Source: Larix kaempferi (lineage: Eukaryota > Streptophyta > Pinopsida > Pinales > Pinaceae). Taken from it: a stretch of DNA of 64,000 nucleotides. Numbering within the stretch: position 1 is the first letter of the stretch; each line of letters opens with the position of its first letter. Where the stretch lies: the NCBI GenBank assembly GCA_027924585.1, contig BSBM01000372.1, positions 35,301,001-35,365,000 of the forward strand. The letters run 5' to 3'. Shown in pieces: positions 36,962 through 49,400 of this stretch. Below the pieces are notes generated by a model. It was not told the DNA's origin. It did no database searches and worked only from the letters and a program-made list of their open reading frames with translations. The position numbers and the translations under genes were made by a program.

Positions 36962-39900
36962 TGTTATCCACTAAATTGCACTTAGTGGATTCTGACTAAA
37001 CCATTGAAGTTGTGAACATGTTCAATGTTCATCATCAGTGTTCTGAGATCCATCAGGCCAAATTTTTTTGGCCCTTTGTAATTTTTGCATGTCCAGACCC
37101 CTGCGGGGGTATTGTAATAAGTTGGTCTAAGCATGATACTTTTGTAAAAGACTTGGCATTCCTTAGGTTTTCCATCAAGGGGATACTCTAGAGTGTTTTT
37201 TCCTTAGGAATTATGCGCTACTCTTCAGTGGCGTATAATTCCCGAGTTTTTCACTCATACCTCCAAAGTTAGAGTATTGTCCATGGTGGTCGGTCTTAGG
37301 GGGGTTATTAAAGCCTATGTGTCTATGTATTTTAACATTCTAGCCATTAGTATTGAGTCATATGGACAAACACTAGGTCCCCTAGGAGTTTGAGTCGATT
37401 CCGAAGAAAATAATTTTTTCCGTAAATTAGACCATTTTTTAATGGTTTAAATTGAAAAATTCAATTTGTGATAAAAGTGTCGTTGGAGGTGGAATTTGGC
37501 GTGGGGAGGCTCGTTTTGACACTCAGAGCCCCCTCTTTACTCTAGTGCCCACTTTCTCCATGTTCTGGGCGATTACGTCGCCTCTGGGGAGCATTATTTC
37601 CAAAAAGTGCTATAAAATGGCATTTAATTGCTAAAAAACCTCAAAATGCACTAAGTGACAAAATCACAATAAGTCAAAAAATGATTATTATAAAGTTTGG
37701 AAAGGGTGGTTAATGGATTATTAGAGGTGTACGAATACAAGGAGGAGTAAAAGCACATGTTTTATAAAACTTTGGATGAGCGAATTGAATTAAGGAAAGC
37801 GCCATTCCTCACGTGGGTTTGGTTTGACGGCTTCCCTCGGCATGATGACTCGAAAGGCGTTTACATGGAAGGTTCCAATAGGTGGGCGGTTGTTCCAAGG
37901 AGAGGGGCGCCCTCTTGTGAGGTGGTTGCCACCTCTACCACTTCACGCCAACCCTCAACTCCGAGTTATCCATCAACGCTTCAATCAAGCCTTGGTTCAC
38001 TCCTTTGATTGTGGCATTCGCTCTCCTTTAGCTTTCTCACCCCCTCCTCTCCAAGCACCCCCCTCTCTTGTAATTGCTATATAAGCGAGGCATTCTCACT
38101 CATTTTTGGATGGATGGTGGAACCTCTGCCTTTGTACTCTGTATTGTAATATTTTTTAATAAAGTTTGAAGACTTTGGAGGTCCATGTGGTGCAAACTAT
38201 CTGCGATTGTGCATGTTGTGCTTTTATTGAGGTGATTTTGTTCTTATTACTCTTCTTTTGTTATAGGCTTGCTAATCTATCTAGCTTAGAAGGTTGCTAC
38301 CAGCCATGGAGCAAGCATTTGTAGTCTTCAACTTGCTTGTTTATGCTTTATCATTAGAGATCTAGGAGTAGCAGACAGTGGTCGGTTATACTTATGCTCT
38401 CGTAATTTCTTTTTATGAATCATACTAGATTTGATCTCGCTTGTGCAAGGTAGTGTGGTTGTGCAGGTCATCTATTTGAAGGAAGAAGTTGAGCTCGGTT
38501 GCATCCTCTTCTGCCTTCAGAACCTTTTTGGATCTAATGTTTTGTTTCTCGCAGGCACCTCTTTGTCTTCATACGGTTCAAGCTTGGGCTTGAGTTTTCT
38601 CTTCCATCTCTCAAACTAAAACTTCACCCTTTTTTCAGTTACTTTGTTTCTTTACAAGTAATTTGAGTCTAGAAAAGTTTTATTATTCATCATTTACTTG
38701 TTTAATATTAGATCTAAAGAAGCTTAAAATCTCCATTTTTAGTTTAGATCTGAATGTTAGTTGCTTTAGCACTTAAAGTATAAATGTTTCCTAATTTTTT
38801 GTAAGTGCTAAGTTGTAGATTTTTGTGATTATACTAACAAATACTAACATTCTAACAGATTTGTTGTTCGCTGATTTTTATCCTTTTGTCATAGAAAATC
38901 GAAGGAGCAAAGCAATTTGGGAGCTTAAACCATCAAAGAAGACCTTTTTAATCCCTTGTACTTATTTAAGTTTCTTTTGATCTAATAAAGTCTCTTGAAT
39001 CTCGCTTTTACGGATCAATAGCACTCTCTGCCGGAGACTTAAACTTGTAATAATTTAATAAAGAGCGGGTGGGATTATGGCTCCCACACCCCCTTCCCCC
39101 ATTTGGGGAAAGCTTGTACTTGTCCCCTTTACTTTATGCTTTAGATTAGTTTTTTGCATGCTAGATTAGTTTCTTTCAATTATTGCAACTAGATCTAGAT
39201 TTTTCTTTCAGTTTCTACTTTACTTTATTTTGGGAATAAATTGAATACTAACCCCCTTGCCCTCCTGAGTACGATCTTCCGACCTGAAAGAGATTCTTAG
39301 GTAGATAATTAGAAAACTTGTCTCTTTTTCAGTTTTGCATTTTACTTTCCATAATATAATTGTTAAATAAAAGGAATCCAAAGTCTCTTGAACCTCGTTG
39401 AAAAGCATGTCAGGAGCACTCTCTATCAGAGAGCACAATGGTCCTCTTTTCTCAATTTGAATAAATCATTTGCCTACACTACGTATGCTCTACCCAACAG
39501 CAGTTCGCCTGAGCAGAGGGATACCAAAAGCAGTTGGAAGCACTATTTAACTTTTCACACTTAACTTAATACTCACTTAATAAAATCAACATCCCTTTTA
39601 AGATAAGTGAAAATCTGGCACTTCGATTAGACTTTGTGTGGAGAAATTTTGCCTGGGGACGCGGGAACCACTGGGATGAGACCTCAGAGCACCAATTAGA
39701 CGACATCCTTGTTGGTGTAGTGTTGAACACCGCTCTTGAAACTCCGGCCAGCCCACATGTCCTTGTACAGAACCACCATTTTTAAATTTCTGGACATTTC
39801 TCCATGTACCTCACAGTATCTCGGGAGTTCCCCTCTTTTTTCCCCTAATCAAGTTTCATACTTTAATAATAAAAATCAACCAAGACAGCACTCGCAAAAC

Positions 39901-40297
39901 ATTTCAATTTATGCTTTCATTTCAGCATACTATTTGACTGCTTAAGGCACTGGTTTTGTATTTGCTTAATATCAATATTGTGCATCTTTATTTCTTGCTG
40001 GTGAAAGCACTTGTCTAAATACAAATCATTTTGCAAAGGCCATCTTGTGACATTTTACCCTAAACCCATAATAAACTCCTAAAAACATAAAACACCTTTT
40101 AACTATTTCACTGGAAGCTCTAACAACCTTAGAAACATTCCTTAAAGACTACCCCCCTTGGCTTCGTTGGGAGTTTTGCCTAAACGGAGGAGTCAAGATC
40201 AAGTGACAGCCTTGACTCGGGACATGCCCCCAAGGTCACACCGAGTAGTAGCATAGATTTTTGCTACGTTAACCCGCTGTGAATCTCGGCGACAACA
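36962..40297 (+). mobile_element. E2 5' LTR, 3336 bp
   Basis: It starts TGTTATCCAC and ends GGCGACAACA. A TATA box (TATATAAG, 38088-38095) is followed 63 bp later by AATAAA (38158-38163) and the shared block AAGACTTTGGAGGTCCAT, so U3, R and U5 can be placed. Its length equals that of the E1 LTRs (3338 and 3337 bp), but the sequence is much more diverged. A primer-binding site follows. The 3' LTR is not in the window. Confidence 0.88.
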
Positions 40298-40301
40298 TTT
40301 T

Positions 40302-40319
40302 TGGTGCTATTGTCGGGGA
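40302..40319 (+). other. E2 primer-binding site (tRNA-Asp type, decayed)
   Basis: TGGTGCTATTGTCGGGGA lies 4 bp after the LTR end. It differs at 4 of 18 bases from TGGCGCCGTTGCCGGGGA, the site complementary to plant tRNA-Asp used by several Ty3/gypsy lineages. The four changes are all C-to-T or G-to-A, as expected from cytosine methylation decay. Confidence 0.8.
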
Positions 40320-40628
40320 CAAATCTTTTGTTTCCCGGAGTACAACTTTTTGTTCTTTATCTTTAGTTTTTTGCTTTGTTTGATGAACCTTTAGATCCAA
40401 TTTTTAATTTTCATCTAGCGACTCCACTAACCTTACCTTTTTATAAAAAATCGTTCAAAGTAAAAAAATAGAACTTTTGTGAGTATTCTAAATGCATATT
40501 TTTTATTCTCACATGGCGACTCCATTGAAGACATAAAACCCTTGTTTCTCATAAAAAGTGTTGAGATTGATTGTGTGTAGATGAGCCTATTCGACACAGT
40601 AAAGTATTCAAAGCTCATTATTTGACAC

Positions 40629-43600
40629 TGTTACCAGCTAAGTTGTACTTAGTTGGACTATCAAGTGAGCGAGCAGAGTAGAACATGATACATGTTCATT
40701 TTTGGTGATTTGATATCCAGCTGGCCTTTTAAAGGCCCTCGTTTTTTAACTTTTTCCACATGTCCATGGCTCTGCGGGGTTTGTAATAAAAACGTACTAG
40801 CAGGGTGTTTTGTAAAAGACTTGGTTCCCTAGGACTTTTTGGCTAAGTCAGGTATTCCAAGGAGTTTTTTCACCTAGTTATTATGTCTTGCATTAGTGCA
40901 TAACATAATTTTTGGGTTTTTCTCCTGCTCCTCCAAAGCTGGAATGCCTAGGGAGGCTGACGGGCCTTAGGGGGTTGTTAAAGTCTATGGGTCAATGTAT
41001 ATGAACATGCTAGGCGTTGTTTTTGAGTCATATGGACATGTGCTAAGTCCCCCTAAGTTGTTTTTTTAATTTTCGGCAAAGTTTAATTTTCCCGTAAATT
41101 GGGCCATTTTTTAATGGTTCAATTAAAAAATTTATAAATGACCTGGAAGTGGCGTCTGGAGGTCTTTTTTGCCTTAGGGGTGCTCATTTTCTAACTTAGA
41201 GCATCCCGTTAACCCCTAAACCCACTTTTCCTAATGTTTGGGTGATTCAATTTTTGCAGAAATCCAAAAAAAGTCAAAAAACCCAAAAGAGTCATGAAAA
41301 ATATTTTTAAAAAAAGAAAAAATGACTCATAAAAATATTAAATTTTGGGAGTGATTTATGGACTGATTTTTTCAGCTATGTTGTAGGAGTTGTAAAAGCT
41401 GATTTTGGAAAGATTTCGGGCAGCTATATTATTAGGATTACTTCCCCATTTGAGGGGGGCATATTTCCCAAAATTGGGCCCCTTCAATCATGGAATTTGC
41501 AGCTATATTTATGGGTTGTCACATGGCTGATTTTTAGTTGATTTGGGGCTGATTTTGGCAACCCATTACATGGGAGTGGACAGCCCCATTTTCTCCACGA
41601 GTTATGCCACTCATTCCACCCATTTCTCTCCATCTTTGGCTATTTAAGCATGGCTGCCTACTCCATTTTCTCTAGTTGGAGAGTGAGCAGAAATATGTAC
41701 TAAGCTTATGCTATTTTGTTGATCAATAAAAAGACTTTGGAGGTCCATATGTGTGATACTTTTGTGAGTGGTTTCATGGTCTCTTGATGTGGAGTATTTT
41801 GTAGCAATTTCAAGTCCCGTGGCATGTAATTTCCAGCCATCAACTAACTTGCTTGAAGGATTGGTAACGATTTTGTGGGGAGGAACAATTAATCTTGTTT
41901 GTTTTAATTTGTTCTTGCATTTGTCATATTGGTTAGAGATTCAAAGTTTATATGTTTTCATTTGTTTATGCTCATACTATTTTGGTTTCTAACCATGTGC
42001 GTTTCTAGTTTGATGGTTTTTCTGTGAGTTTTGTTTGCTACAGGTTGACAGGTGTGAAGAGGAGGATAGCTTGTTTGCTCTCCATTTCTTCTTCTGTGCA
42101 CATTTTGGTGGATCTCACCCTCGGTTTCCCACTTTCAAGCTTCCAAAGTCTTTGGTTTCAAGGACCATTCTGTCTCTTCTCTCTTCCCCAGCTTATAAAA
42201 TCAAAATTTTCTTGGTCACTGGTTACGATTGAAGAGTGATTCTTTGATTTATTCTTGATTGATATATTCTTAAGTAGACCTAATTCATTCTTAGAGTTCT
42301 AATCTAGTTGTTTAAAGCTTTATCTTCCATTAGATTAGATCTTTCATTATCTATCATTACTTAATTTTGAAACTGGTTAAAAAATTGTTAAAGTCTTGAA
42401 AAGTTTGAAAGTAGTGTTAGATCTGATATAAAAATTTATTTGGCTGTCCAAGAGCATATAATTTGCAGCTCATAAAGCTTGCAAAGACCCCAAGCAAACA
42501 GGCATCACTGCTTGTGTTACTTGGTTAAAGTTTGCATTTTTAAAGTAGTCTTAACACTTAGATTTTTTTGGGGGATTTTAGGAGGTGTTCCAAAGACACT
42601 CTTAAAGTGTTTTTGGGCATTTTATACTAATATTTGCTCGCTGGTTTGCAGCAAAAGACGAACAAGTAGGAGGAGGTGCTGTCGAAATTTCAAGGATCCA
42701 GGCAATCCAGAAGACCAATTTAAATTTTTGTAAAACCGGTTATTTTTTTTATTGAAAATGTAAGCCGCCAAGTCACTTTAAGTAGACTAGGGCACTTCTC
42801 TGATCATTGTAAAAGATAATTAAACGAGAACAAGTGGGCTAGCCAGCGCCCACACCCCATCCCCCCAGGGGTGGCCTACGTCGTCTCTTTTCATGGTGTG
42901 ATTTTTTAGAGTAGTTTACTTCTTTTATTTTCGGCATTTAATAAAACTAACTAGGGTTAAAATCAACCTTGTTGGTCCGTTCCACTGGCGGGCCACAAGT
43001 TCACTCAAAACGTAGTTTTACCATTTTTTTTACAAACTCAAAACGCCCCCCTTGCTTTCCCGAAGTAGGGTTTCTGTATAAGGGCTTGCCCGAGTACGTG
43101 CCTGAAAAGAGACTCCTGGTGTTTAAAAAAGATAAAATTTTGGTTCATAAAATTTTTCTAAAAAAATACCAAGGTCTTCTCACGTATGCTCTGTGGCCAA
43201 CTTGCAGCTCAGTCTGATCCAGTTGGTACACATCAGAAAGGGGGAGATGACTAGTAATAGAAGCTAACACCGCCCCAAATAAAAAAAAACCTTTATGTGA
43301 AAATCCGGCACATCACGAACATTTTGTTGTCGTGGGGAAATTTCTCAGAAGGCTTGGGACAAAACTGAGTAGTGACCTCTTGGAAACCGTTAGGCTTGCC
43401 CTCGTTGGTACAGCATCTGAACACCTCCTTGAGACTCCGATTCAGCCCAAGCCTGAGAGGGAAGCCACGCTTCAAAATTCCGGACATGTTCCCCCGTACC
43501 TTGCGTATATTGGGAACCCACCTGCCATAATAAAAAGATCACTTTCACATTAATCTTAAAATACACCAAGAACACTCGCACTACATTTACTTTTCTGCTC

Positions 43601-43966
43601 ATGCATTTATTTGACTCCATTACAAGGCACTGGTCTATATTAATGTTATTTCATGCTATTATGATGCAAATGAATGATAATGATAATGAATGAGAGCAAA
43701 TGATGTATTGATAAATGATTTGTTTTGCTTTACAAAAGTATATGCTACTTTGTCTTGGTTATAAAAATATTTTTCTAACTCCTAGATTAGACGCCTTAGT
43801 TTTCTTTTCATTTTTAGGGTCCACCCCCCTTGGCTTCGCTAGGAAAGCCTAGACGGAGGAGTCAAGTCCCAAGTGACAGCGCTTGACTCTGACTTGCCCC
43901 CAAGGCCACACCAGCAGCTTGAAGACTTCTGCTGCGTTTCCCCAGGTGTGGAACCAGGCGGCAACA
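40629..43966 (+). mobile_element. E1 5' LTR, 3338 bp
   Basis: It starts TGTTACCAG and ends GGCGGCAACA. A TATA-like TATTTAAG (41641-41648) and AATAAA (41725-41730) mark U3/R/U5, so U3 is about 1.0 kb and U5 about 2.2 kb. It pairs with 46403-49739. Differences between the two are scattered single bases and a few indels, so this is the youngest complete element in the window. Confidence 0.95.
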
Positions 43967-43970
43967 TTTA

Positions 43971-43988
43971 TTGCGCCGTTGCCGGGGA
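43971..43988 (+). other. E1 primer-binding site (tRNA-Asp type)
   Basis: TTGCGCCGTTGCCGGGGA lies 4 bp after the 5' LTR and differs at one base from the tRNA-Asp-complementary site TGGCGCCGTTGCCGGGGA. This places E1 with Ty3/gypsy-type elements (Athila-like lineages use this tRNA; inference). Confidence 0.9.
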
Positions 43989-44368
43989 TAAGTCTTTTTA
44001 TTCCCGGAATACGACTTTTGAGTTTTCCTTTTTGTTTTTGCTTTGTTTGATGAATCTTTAGATTAGATTTTTAATTTTTCATCTGGTGACTCCACTAACC
44101 TTTTTTCCTTTTATAAATTTTCAAAGAAAAACAAAAAGATAGAATTATTTGTGAGATTGTTTTATATGTATATTTTTATTCTCACATGGCGACTCCATTG
44201 AAGGGATAAAACCCTTTGTTTCTCATATAGTTTGTTGAGACTGCTTGTGTGTAGATGAGTCCATGCATTACAGTAAAATCTATAAAGACTCACCTTTTGA
44301 CAACTCCATTGATTCAGTACCAGATATATCCCATGGTCATTTCAAATGCAGGCTATTGATCTTTGAAA

Positions 44369-45880
44369 ATGGATGATAAAGAGTCTAGTGAACAAATTTC
44401 CGATGTACATCCTCCCATTGACTTCTCAGACATCCCTGGTTTCCCTAATTATCATGATGGTGAAAATATATATGATTATCTACCGGTCTTTTGGGGAGAT
44501 GATGATGATGTAGAAACCCGGCATGTCTTTTCTTTTCTTAAAGTTGTGGCTAACTTCAAAGTCTTATATGAAGATAACATAATGGAGATGTTTGTTAGTA
44601 CATTACAGGGACCTGTTTATCAATGGTATTCTAAAGAGCTTCCAAATAAATGTATTAATTCTCTTTCGAGCCTCCTTAGAATGTTTATAAGGCAATGGCA
44701 TAATAAAGGAGCTAGTATGGAAAACTTGGACAGGATCCTTAGAAGGTACTTTCTCTTGTTCATACCTTGGATTAAGTATCATAAGGAAGATCCCAACTTT
44801 CCTCGTATCATCATGACAGAAAATGATAAATATTGGGAGGTGCCTCTAAGTTATATCAATCGTGTTGATCTCCCTATAGCACAGTATGGATTTAAAGAAA
44901 AGATTCAACATGACCCTATCGAAGAGCTCCATGAAGCACCCTCAATTGAAGATTTTGTGGAAAACCATCCCCTTGTCACCATAACTGAAAACATAGAAGA
45001 TATGGAGTGTTCACAAACCTATGAAGATGATCACATATGTATTCTTGATTTACCTAAAGAGGAAGCCATTATAGAAGTTGACAAAGAAATTCATGAAGGG
45101 TCTCCATTTCCAATTGAAGATTTTTCAAAAGAGCTCCCTCAATTTGCCATTGAAGATTTGGGATCTCGAGATTACTTCAGTGTAAATGATGATGCTAGTA
45201 CTTCAGATTCACCTCAGGAAGAAACCATTACAAAAGCCTCTAAAGAAACTTGTAATGAATTTTGTATGGTTTATGATGACACTCCTCCATTTTCTCCACA
45301 TAATAGTGAAGTCTTGGACATCTTTACACCTTGTAATATCTTTCAAACCAAGCCTTCTAAGGATGAGTATCATGCTCATGAAAATTGTGAAAGTTGGCTT
45401 CCTTGTGATATCTTTGAAAGCACTCTTTTCGAAGATGAGGATGGGTATGGCCAGGATTGTGATGCAATAGACAAAGACTCCCCTTTCATTTACAAGGATG
45501 GGTATGATGATTATTGGACGGATTTAGAAAAACCCATCTTTGATATATCAAGAGAGGGGAGTGTTGATTTTGAGACCTTGGGGAATCTTGACATGGAAGA
45601 GGAACATACAGATACTTCTCATGATCAATCAGAGCCATGCATAAGTATTAGTAATGAAGACTTGGATCAGCAGTATAACGAAGAGTTGGATAGGATGGAA
45701 TCAATGGAATGTCAGTTTCAACCTTCATCAGCACATTCTGAGGTTCCTTGTGATTTGGAGCAGCTTGGGGCTTATACTTTCACAGAAATAAACTATCAGA
45801 AGAGCCTTTCAGATCAATATGATGAGGTAGTTGGTTTGCCTTATCATTCCGAGTATTTTCTCAGCTCTATTCAGTCATGA
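44369..45880 (+). CDS. gag-like protein of LTR element E1 (503 aa)
   Basis: This is the only long intact reading frame in the window. The ATG at 44369 follows a 380-bp leader after the primer-binding site. Residues about 18-120 resemble a Ty3/gypsy Gag core: a PIDFSDIPGFPNY start, then FLKVVANFKVLYEDNIMEMF and GPVYQWYSKELPN, followed by a basic IRQWHNKGA stretch. Residues about 150-503 are strongly acidic, rich in Asp, Glu and Ser, with repeated IEDF/EDF and CNIF/CDIF-like phrases. No zinc knuckle, protease DSG/DTG, RT or integrase is present, and the remaining 0.5 kb before the 3' LTR is non-coding. The element is therefore non-autonomous (gag only) and would need pol proteins from a relative. 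The same start (PIDFSNIFGFPNF) recurs in E2 at 49810. A host protein is unlikely because the frame sits exactly between two LTRs. Confidence 0.85.
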   Translation: MDDKESSEQISDVHPPIDFSDIPGFPNYHDGENIYDYLPVFWGDDDDVETRHVFSFLKVVANFKVLYEDNIMEMFVSTLQGPVYQWYSKELPNKCINSLSSLLRMFIRQWHNKGASMENLDRILRRYFLLFIPWIKYHKEDPNFPRIIMTENDKYWEVPLSYINRVDLPIAQYGFKEKIQHDPIEELHEAPSIEDFVENHPLVTITENIEDMECSQTYEDDHICILDLPKEEAIIEVDKEIHEGSPFPIEDFSKELPQFAIEDLGSRDYFSVNDDASTSDSPQEETITKASKETCNEFCMVYDDTPPFSPHNSEVLDIFTPCNIFQTKPSKDEYHAHENCESWLPCDIFESTLFEDEDGYGQDCDAIDKDSPFIYKDGYDDYWTDLEKPIFDISREGSVDFETLGNLDMEEEHTDTSHDQSEPCISISNEDLDQQYNEELDRMESMECQFQPSSAHSEVPCDLEQLGAYTFTEINYQKSLSDQYDEVVGLPYHSEYFLSSIQS

Positions 45881-46402
45881 ATAGAAGAGGCCTGCATGAG
45901 GACTTACCATTGGGGGAAGCACTTCAAAGATCTATCATATGCCTATGATCACCAATCCAATCCTCCAATCCAGAATTATCATGCAGGTTTGCATTTTCTA
46001 AACAAGGTACCCTTGTTTTGGCTGGTAACCAAACACAAGGTGAAAAGTTTTTACATTGATAAAATGTTAAGATGGTTGCATTGGATTTATCATTTTACTT
46101 AGCATTTATTTTGTTATGCTTAGAGTAGGAAAATAAGCTCATCAAGTGAGCATTTACTTTCAACATTTCTTTTTCAATACTTTCCTTTTATGTACTTAGG
46201 ATTTTTCATTAGTCATTTTTTAGTTTTTGAATAATGCAACTTATGGTTCATTGGCTTCTTATAAGAACTTGTGCTACTGAATGGTTTTCTTGTCAAGTTG
46301 AGATGTTTTTATAGGTCATAGAAACCGGAGATTCTGGTATTCTCGTATGCTCTCCTTGCCTGAAGACCGGATCGAGCACACGTCCCGCAGTTGGAGCCAG
46401 AT
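45881..46402 (+). other. E1 3' internal region, non-coding
   Basis: No pol sequence is present. A small frame at 45896-46102 (MRTYHWGKHFKDLSY start) is open but unsupported. I could not find a clear polypurine tract directly before the 3' LTR: the last 20 bases (CCCGCAGTTGGAGCCAGA) are mixed. A GAAACCGGAG stretch near 46321 is the only purine-rich candidate. Confidence 0.6.
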
Positions 46403-49400
46403 GTTACCAGCTAAGTTGTACTTAGTTGGACTATCAAGTGAGCGGGCAGAGTGGAACATGATACATGTTCATTTTTGGTGATTTGATATCCAGCTGGCCT
46501 TTTAAAGGCCCCCGTTTTTTAACTTTTTCCACATGTCCATGGCCCTGCGGGGTTTGTAATAAAAACGTACTAGCATGGTGTTTTGTAAAAGACTTGGTTC
46601 CCTAGGACTTTTTGGCTAAGTCAGGTATTCCAAGGAGTTTTTTCACCTAGTTATTATGTTTTGCATTAGTGCATAACATAATTTTTGGGTTTTTCTCCTG
46701 CTCCTCCAAAGCTGGAATGCCTGGGGAGGCTGACGGGCCTTAGGGGGTTGTTAAAGTCTATGGGTCAATGTATATGAACATGCTAGGCGTTGTTTTTGAG
46801 TCATATGGACATGTGCTAAGTCCCCCTAGGTTGTTTTTTTAATTTTCGGCAAAGTTTAATTTTCCCGTAAATTGGGCCATTTTTTAATGGTTCAATTAAA
46901 AAATTTGTAAATGACCTGGAAGTGGCGTCTGGAGGTCTTTTTTGCCTTAGGGGTGCTCGTTTTCTAACTTAGAGCACCCCCTTAACCCCTAAACCCACTT
47001 TTCCTAATGTTTGGGTGATTCAATTTTTGCCGAAATCCAAAAAAAGTCAAAAAACCCAAAAGAGTCATGAAAAAATAAAAAAAGTGAAAAAATGACTCAT
47101 AAAAATATTAAATTTTGGGAGTGATTTATGGACTGATTTTTTCAGCTATGTTTTAGGAGTTGTAAGAGCTGATTTTGGAAAGATTCCGGGCAGCTATATT
47201 ATTGGGATTACTTACCCATTTGAGGGGGGCATATTTCCCAAAATTGGGCCCCTTCAATCATGGAATTTGCAGCTATATTTATGGGCTGTCACATGGCTGA
47301 TTTTTAGTTGATTTGGGGCTGATTTTGGCAGCCCATTACATAGGAGTGGGCAGCCCCATTTTCTCCACGAGTTATGCCACTTATTCCACCCATTTCTCTC
47401 CATCTTTGGCTATTTAAGCATGGCTGCCTACTCCATTTTCTCTAGTTGGAGAGTGAGCAGAAATATGTACTAAGCTTATGCTATTTTGTTGATCAATAAA
47501 AAGACTTTGGAGGTCCATATGTGTGATACTTTTGTGAGTGGTTTCATGGTCTCTTGATGTGGAGTATTTTGTAGCAATTTCAAGTCCCGTGGCATATAAT
47601 TTCCAGCCATCAACTAGCTTTCTTGAAGGATTGGTAACGATTTTGTGGGGAGAAACAATTAATCTTGTTTGTTTTAATTTGTTCTTGCATTTGTCATATT
47701 GGTTAGAGATTCAAAGTTTATATGTTTTCATTTGTTTATGCTCATACTATTTTAATTTCTAACCATGTGCATTTCTAGTTTGATGGTTTTTCTATGAGTT
47801 TTGTTTGCTACAGGTTGACAGGTGTGAAGAGGAGGATAGCTTGTTTGCTCTCCATTTCTTCTTCTGTGCACATTTTGGTGGATCTCACCCTCGATTTCCC
47901 ACTTTCAAGCTTCCGAAGTCTTTGGTTTCAAGGACCATTCTGTCTCTTCTCTCTTCCTCAGCTTATAAAATCAAAATTTTCTTGGTCACTGATTACAATT
48001 GAAGAGTGATTCTTTGATTTATTCTTGATTGATATATTCTTAAGTAGATCTTATTCATTCTTAGAGTTCTAATCTAGTTGTTTAAAGCTTTATCTTCCAT
48101 TAGATTAGATCTTTCATTATCTATCATTACTTAATTTTGAAACTGGTTAAAAAATTGTTAAAGTCTTGAAAAGTTTGAAAGTAGTGTTAGATCTGATATA
48201 AAAATTTATTTGGCTGTCCAAGAACATATAATTTGCAACTCATAAAGCTTGCAAAGACCCCAAGCAAACAAGCATCACTGCTTGTGTTACTTGGTTAAAG
48301 TTTGCATTTTTAAAGTAGTCTTAACACTTAGATTTTTTTGGGGGTTTTTAGGAGGTGTTCCAAAGACACTCTTAAAGTGTTTTTGGGCATTTTATACTAA
48401 TATTTGCTCGCTGGTTTGCAGCAAAAGACGAACAGGTAGGAGGAGGTGCTGTCGAAATTTCAAGGATCCAGGCAATCCAGAAGACCAATTTTAAATTTTT
48501 GTAAAACCGGTTATTTTTTTTATTGAAAAATTGTAAGCCGCCAAGTCACTTTAAGTAGACTGGGGCACTTCTCTGATCATTGTAAAAGATAATTAAACAA
48601 GAGCAAGTGGGCTAGCCAGCGCCCACACCCCATCCCCCCAGGGGTGGCCTGCGTCGTCTCTTTTCATGGTGTGATTTTTTAGAGTAGTTTACTTCTTTTA
48701 TTTTCGGCATTTAATAAAACTAACTAGGGTTAAAATCAACATTGTTGGTCCGTTCCACTGGCAGGCCACAAGTTCACTCAAAACGTAGTTTAACCATTTT
48801 TTTTACAAACTCAAAACGCCCCCCTTGCTTTCTCCAAGTAGGGTGTCTGTATAAGGGCTTGCCCGAGTACGTGCCTGAAAAGAGACTCCTGGGGTTTAAA
48901 AAAGATAAAATTTTGGTTCATAAAATTTTTCTAAAAAAATACTAAGGTCTTCTCCCGTATGCTCTGTGGCCAACTTGCAGCTCAGTCTGATCCAGTTGGT
49001 ACACATCATAAAGGGGGAGATGACTAGTAATAGAAGCTAACACCGCCCCAAATAAAAAAAAACCTTTATGTGAAAATCCGGCACATCACGAACATTTTGT
49101 TGTCGTGGGGAAATTTCTCAGAAGGCTTGGGACAAAACTGAGTAGTGACCTCTTGGAAACCGTTAGGCTTGCCCTCGTTGGTACAGCATCTGAACACCTC
49201 CTTGAGACTCCGATTCAGCCCAAGCCTGAGAGGGAAGCCACGCTTCAAAATTCCGGACATGTTCCCCCGTACCTTGCGTATATTGGAAACCCACCTGCCA
49301 TAATAAAAAGATCACTTTCACATTAATCTTAAAATACACCAAGAACACTCGCACTACATTTACTTTTCTGCTCATGCATTTATTTGACTCCATTACAAGG

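Noticed and set aside
37757-38084. Overlapping 83- and 86-codon frames in E2 as genes.
   Set aside because: They lie in U3 just upstream of the TATA box and have no counterpart in E1.
43293-43553. Overlapping frames on both strands, identical at 1208-1537, 43332-43553 and 49105-49326.
   Set aside because: They lie in U5 of E LTRs, overlap on opposite strands and simply reflect repeated LTR sequence without codon-level conservation.
43971-43988. tRNA-like sequence GCGCCGTTGCCGGGGA as a tRNA gene.
   Set aside because: It is only the 18-nt primer-binding site. No A or B box or cloverleaf surrounds it.
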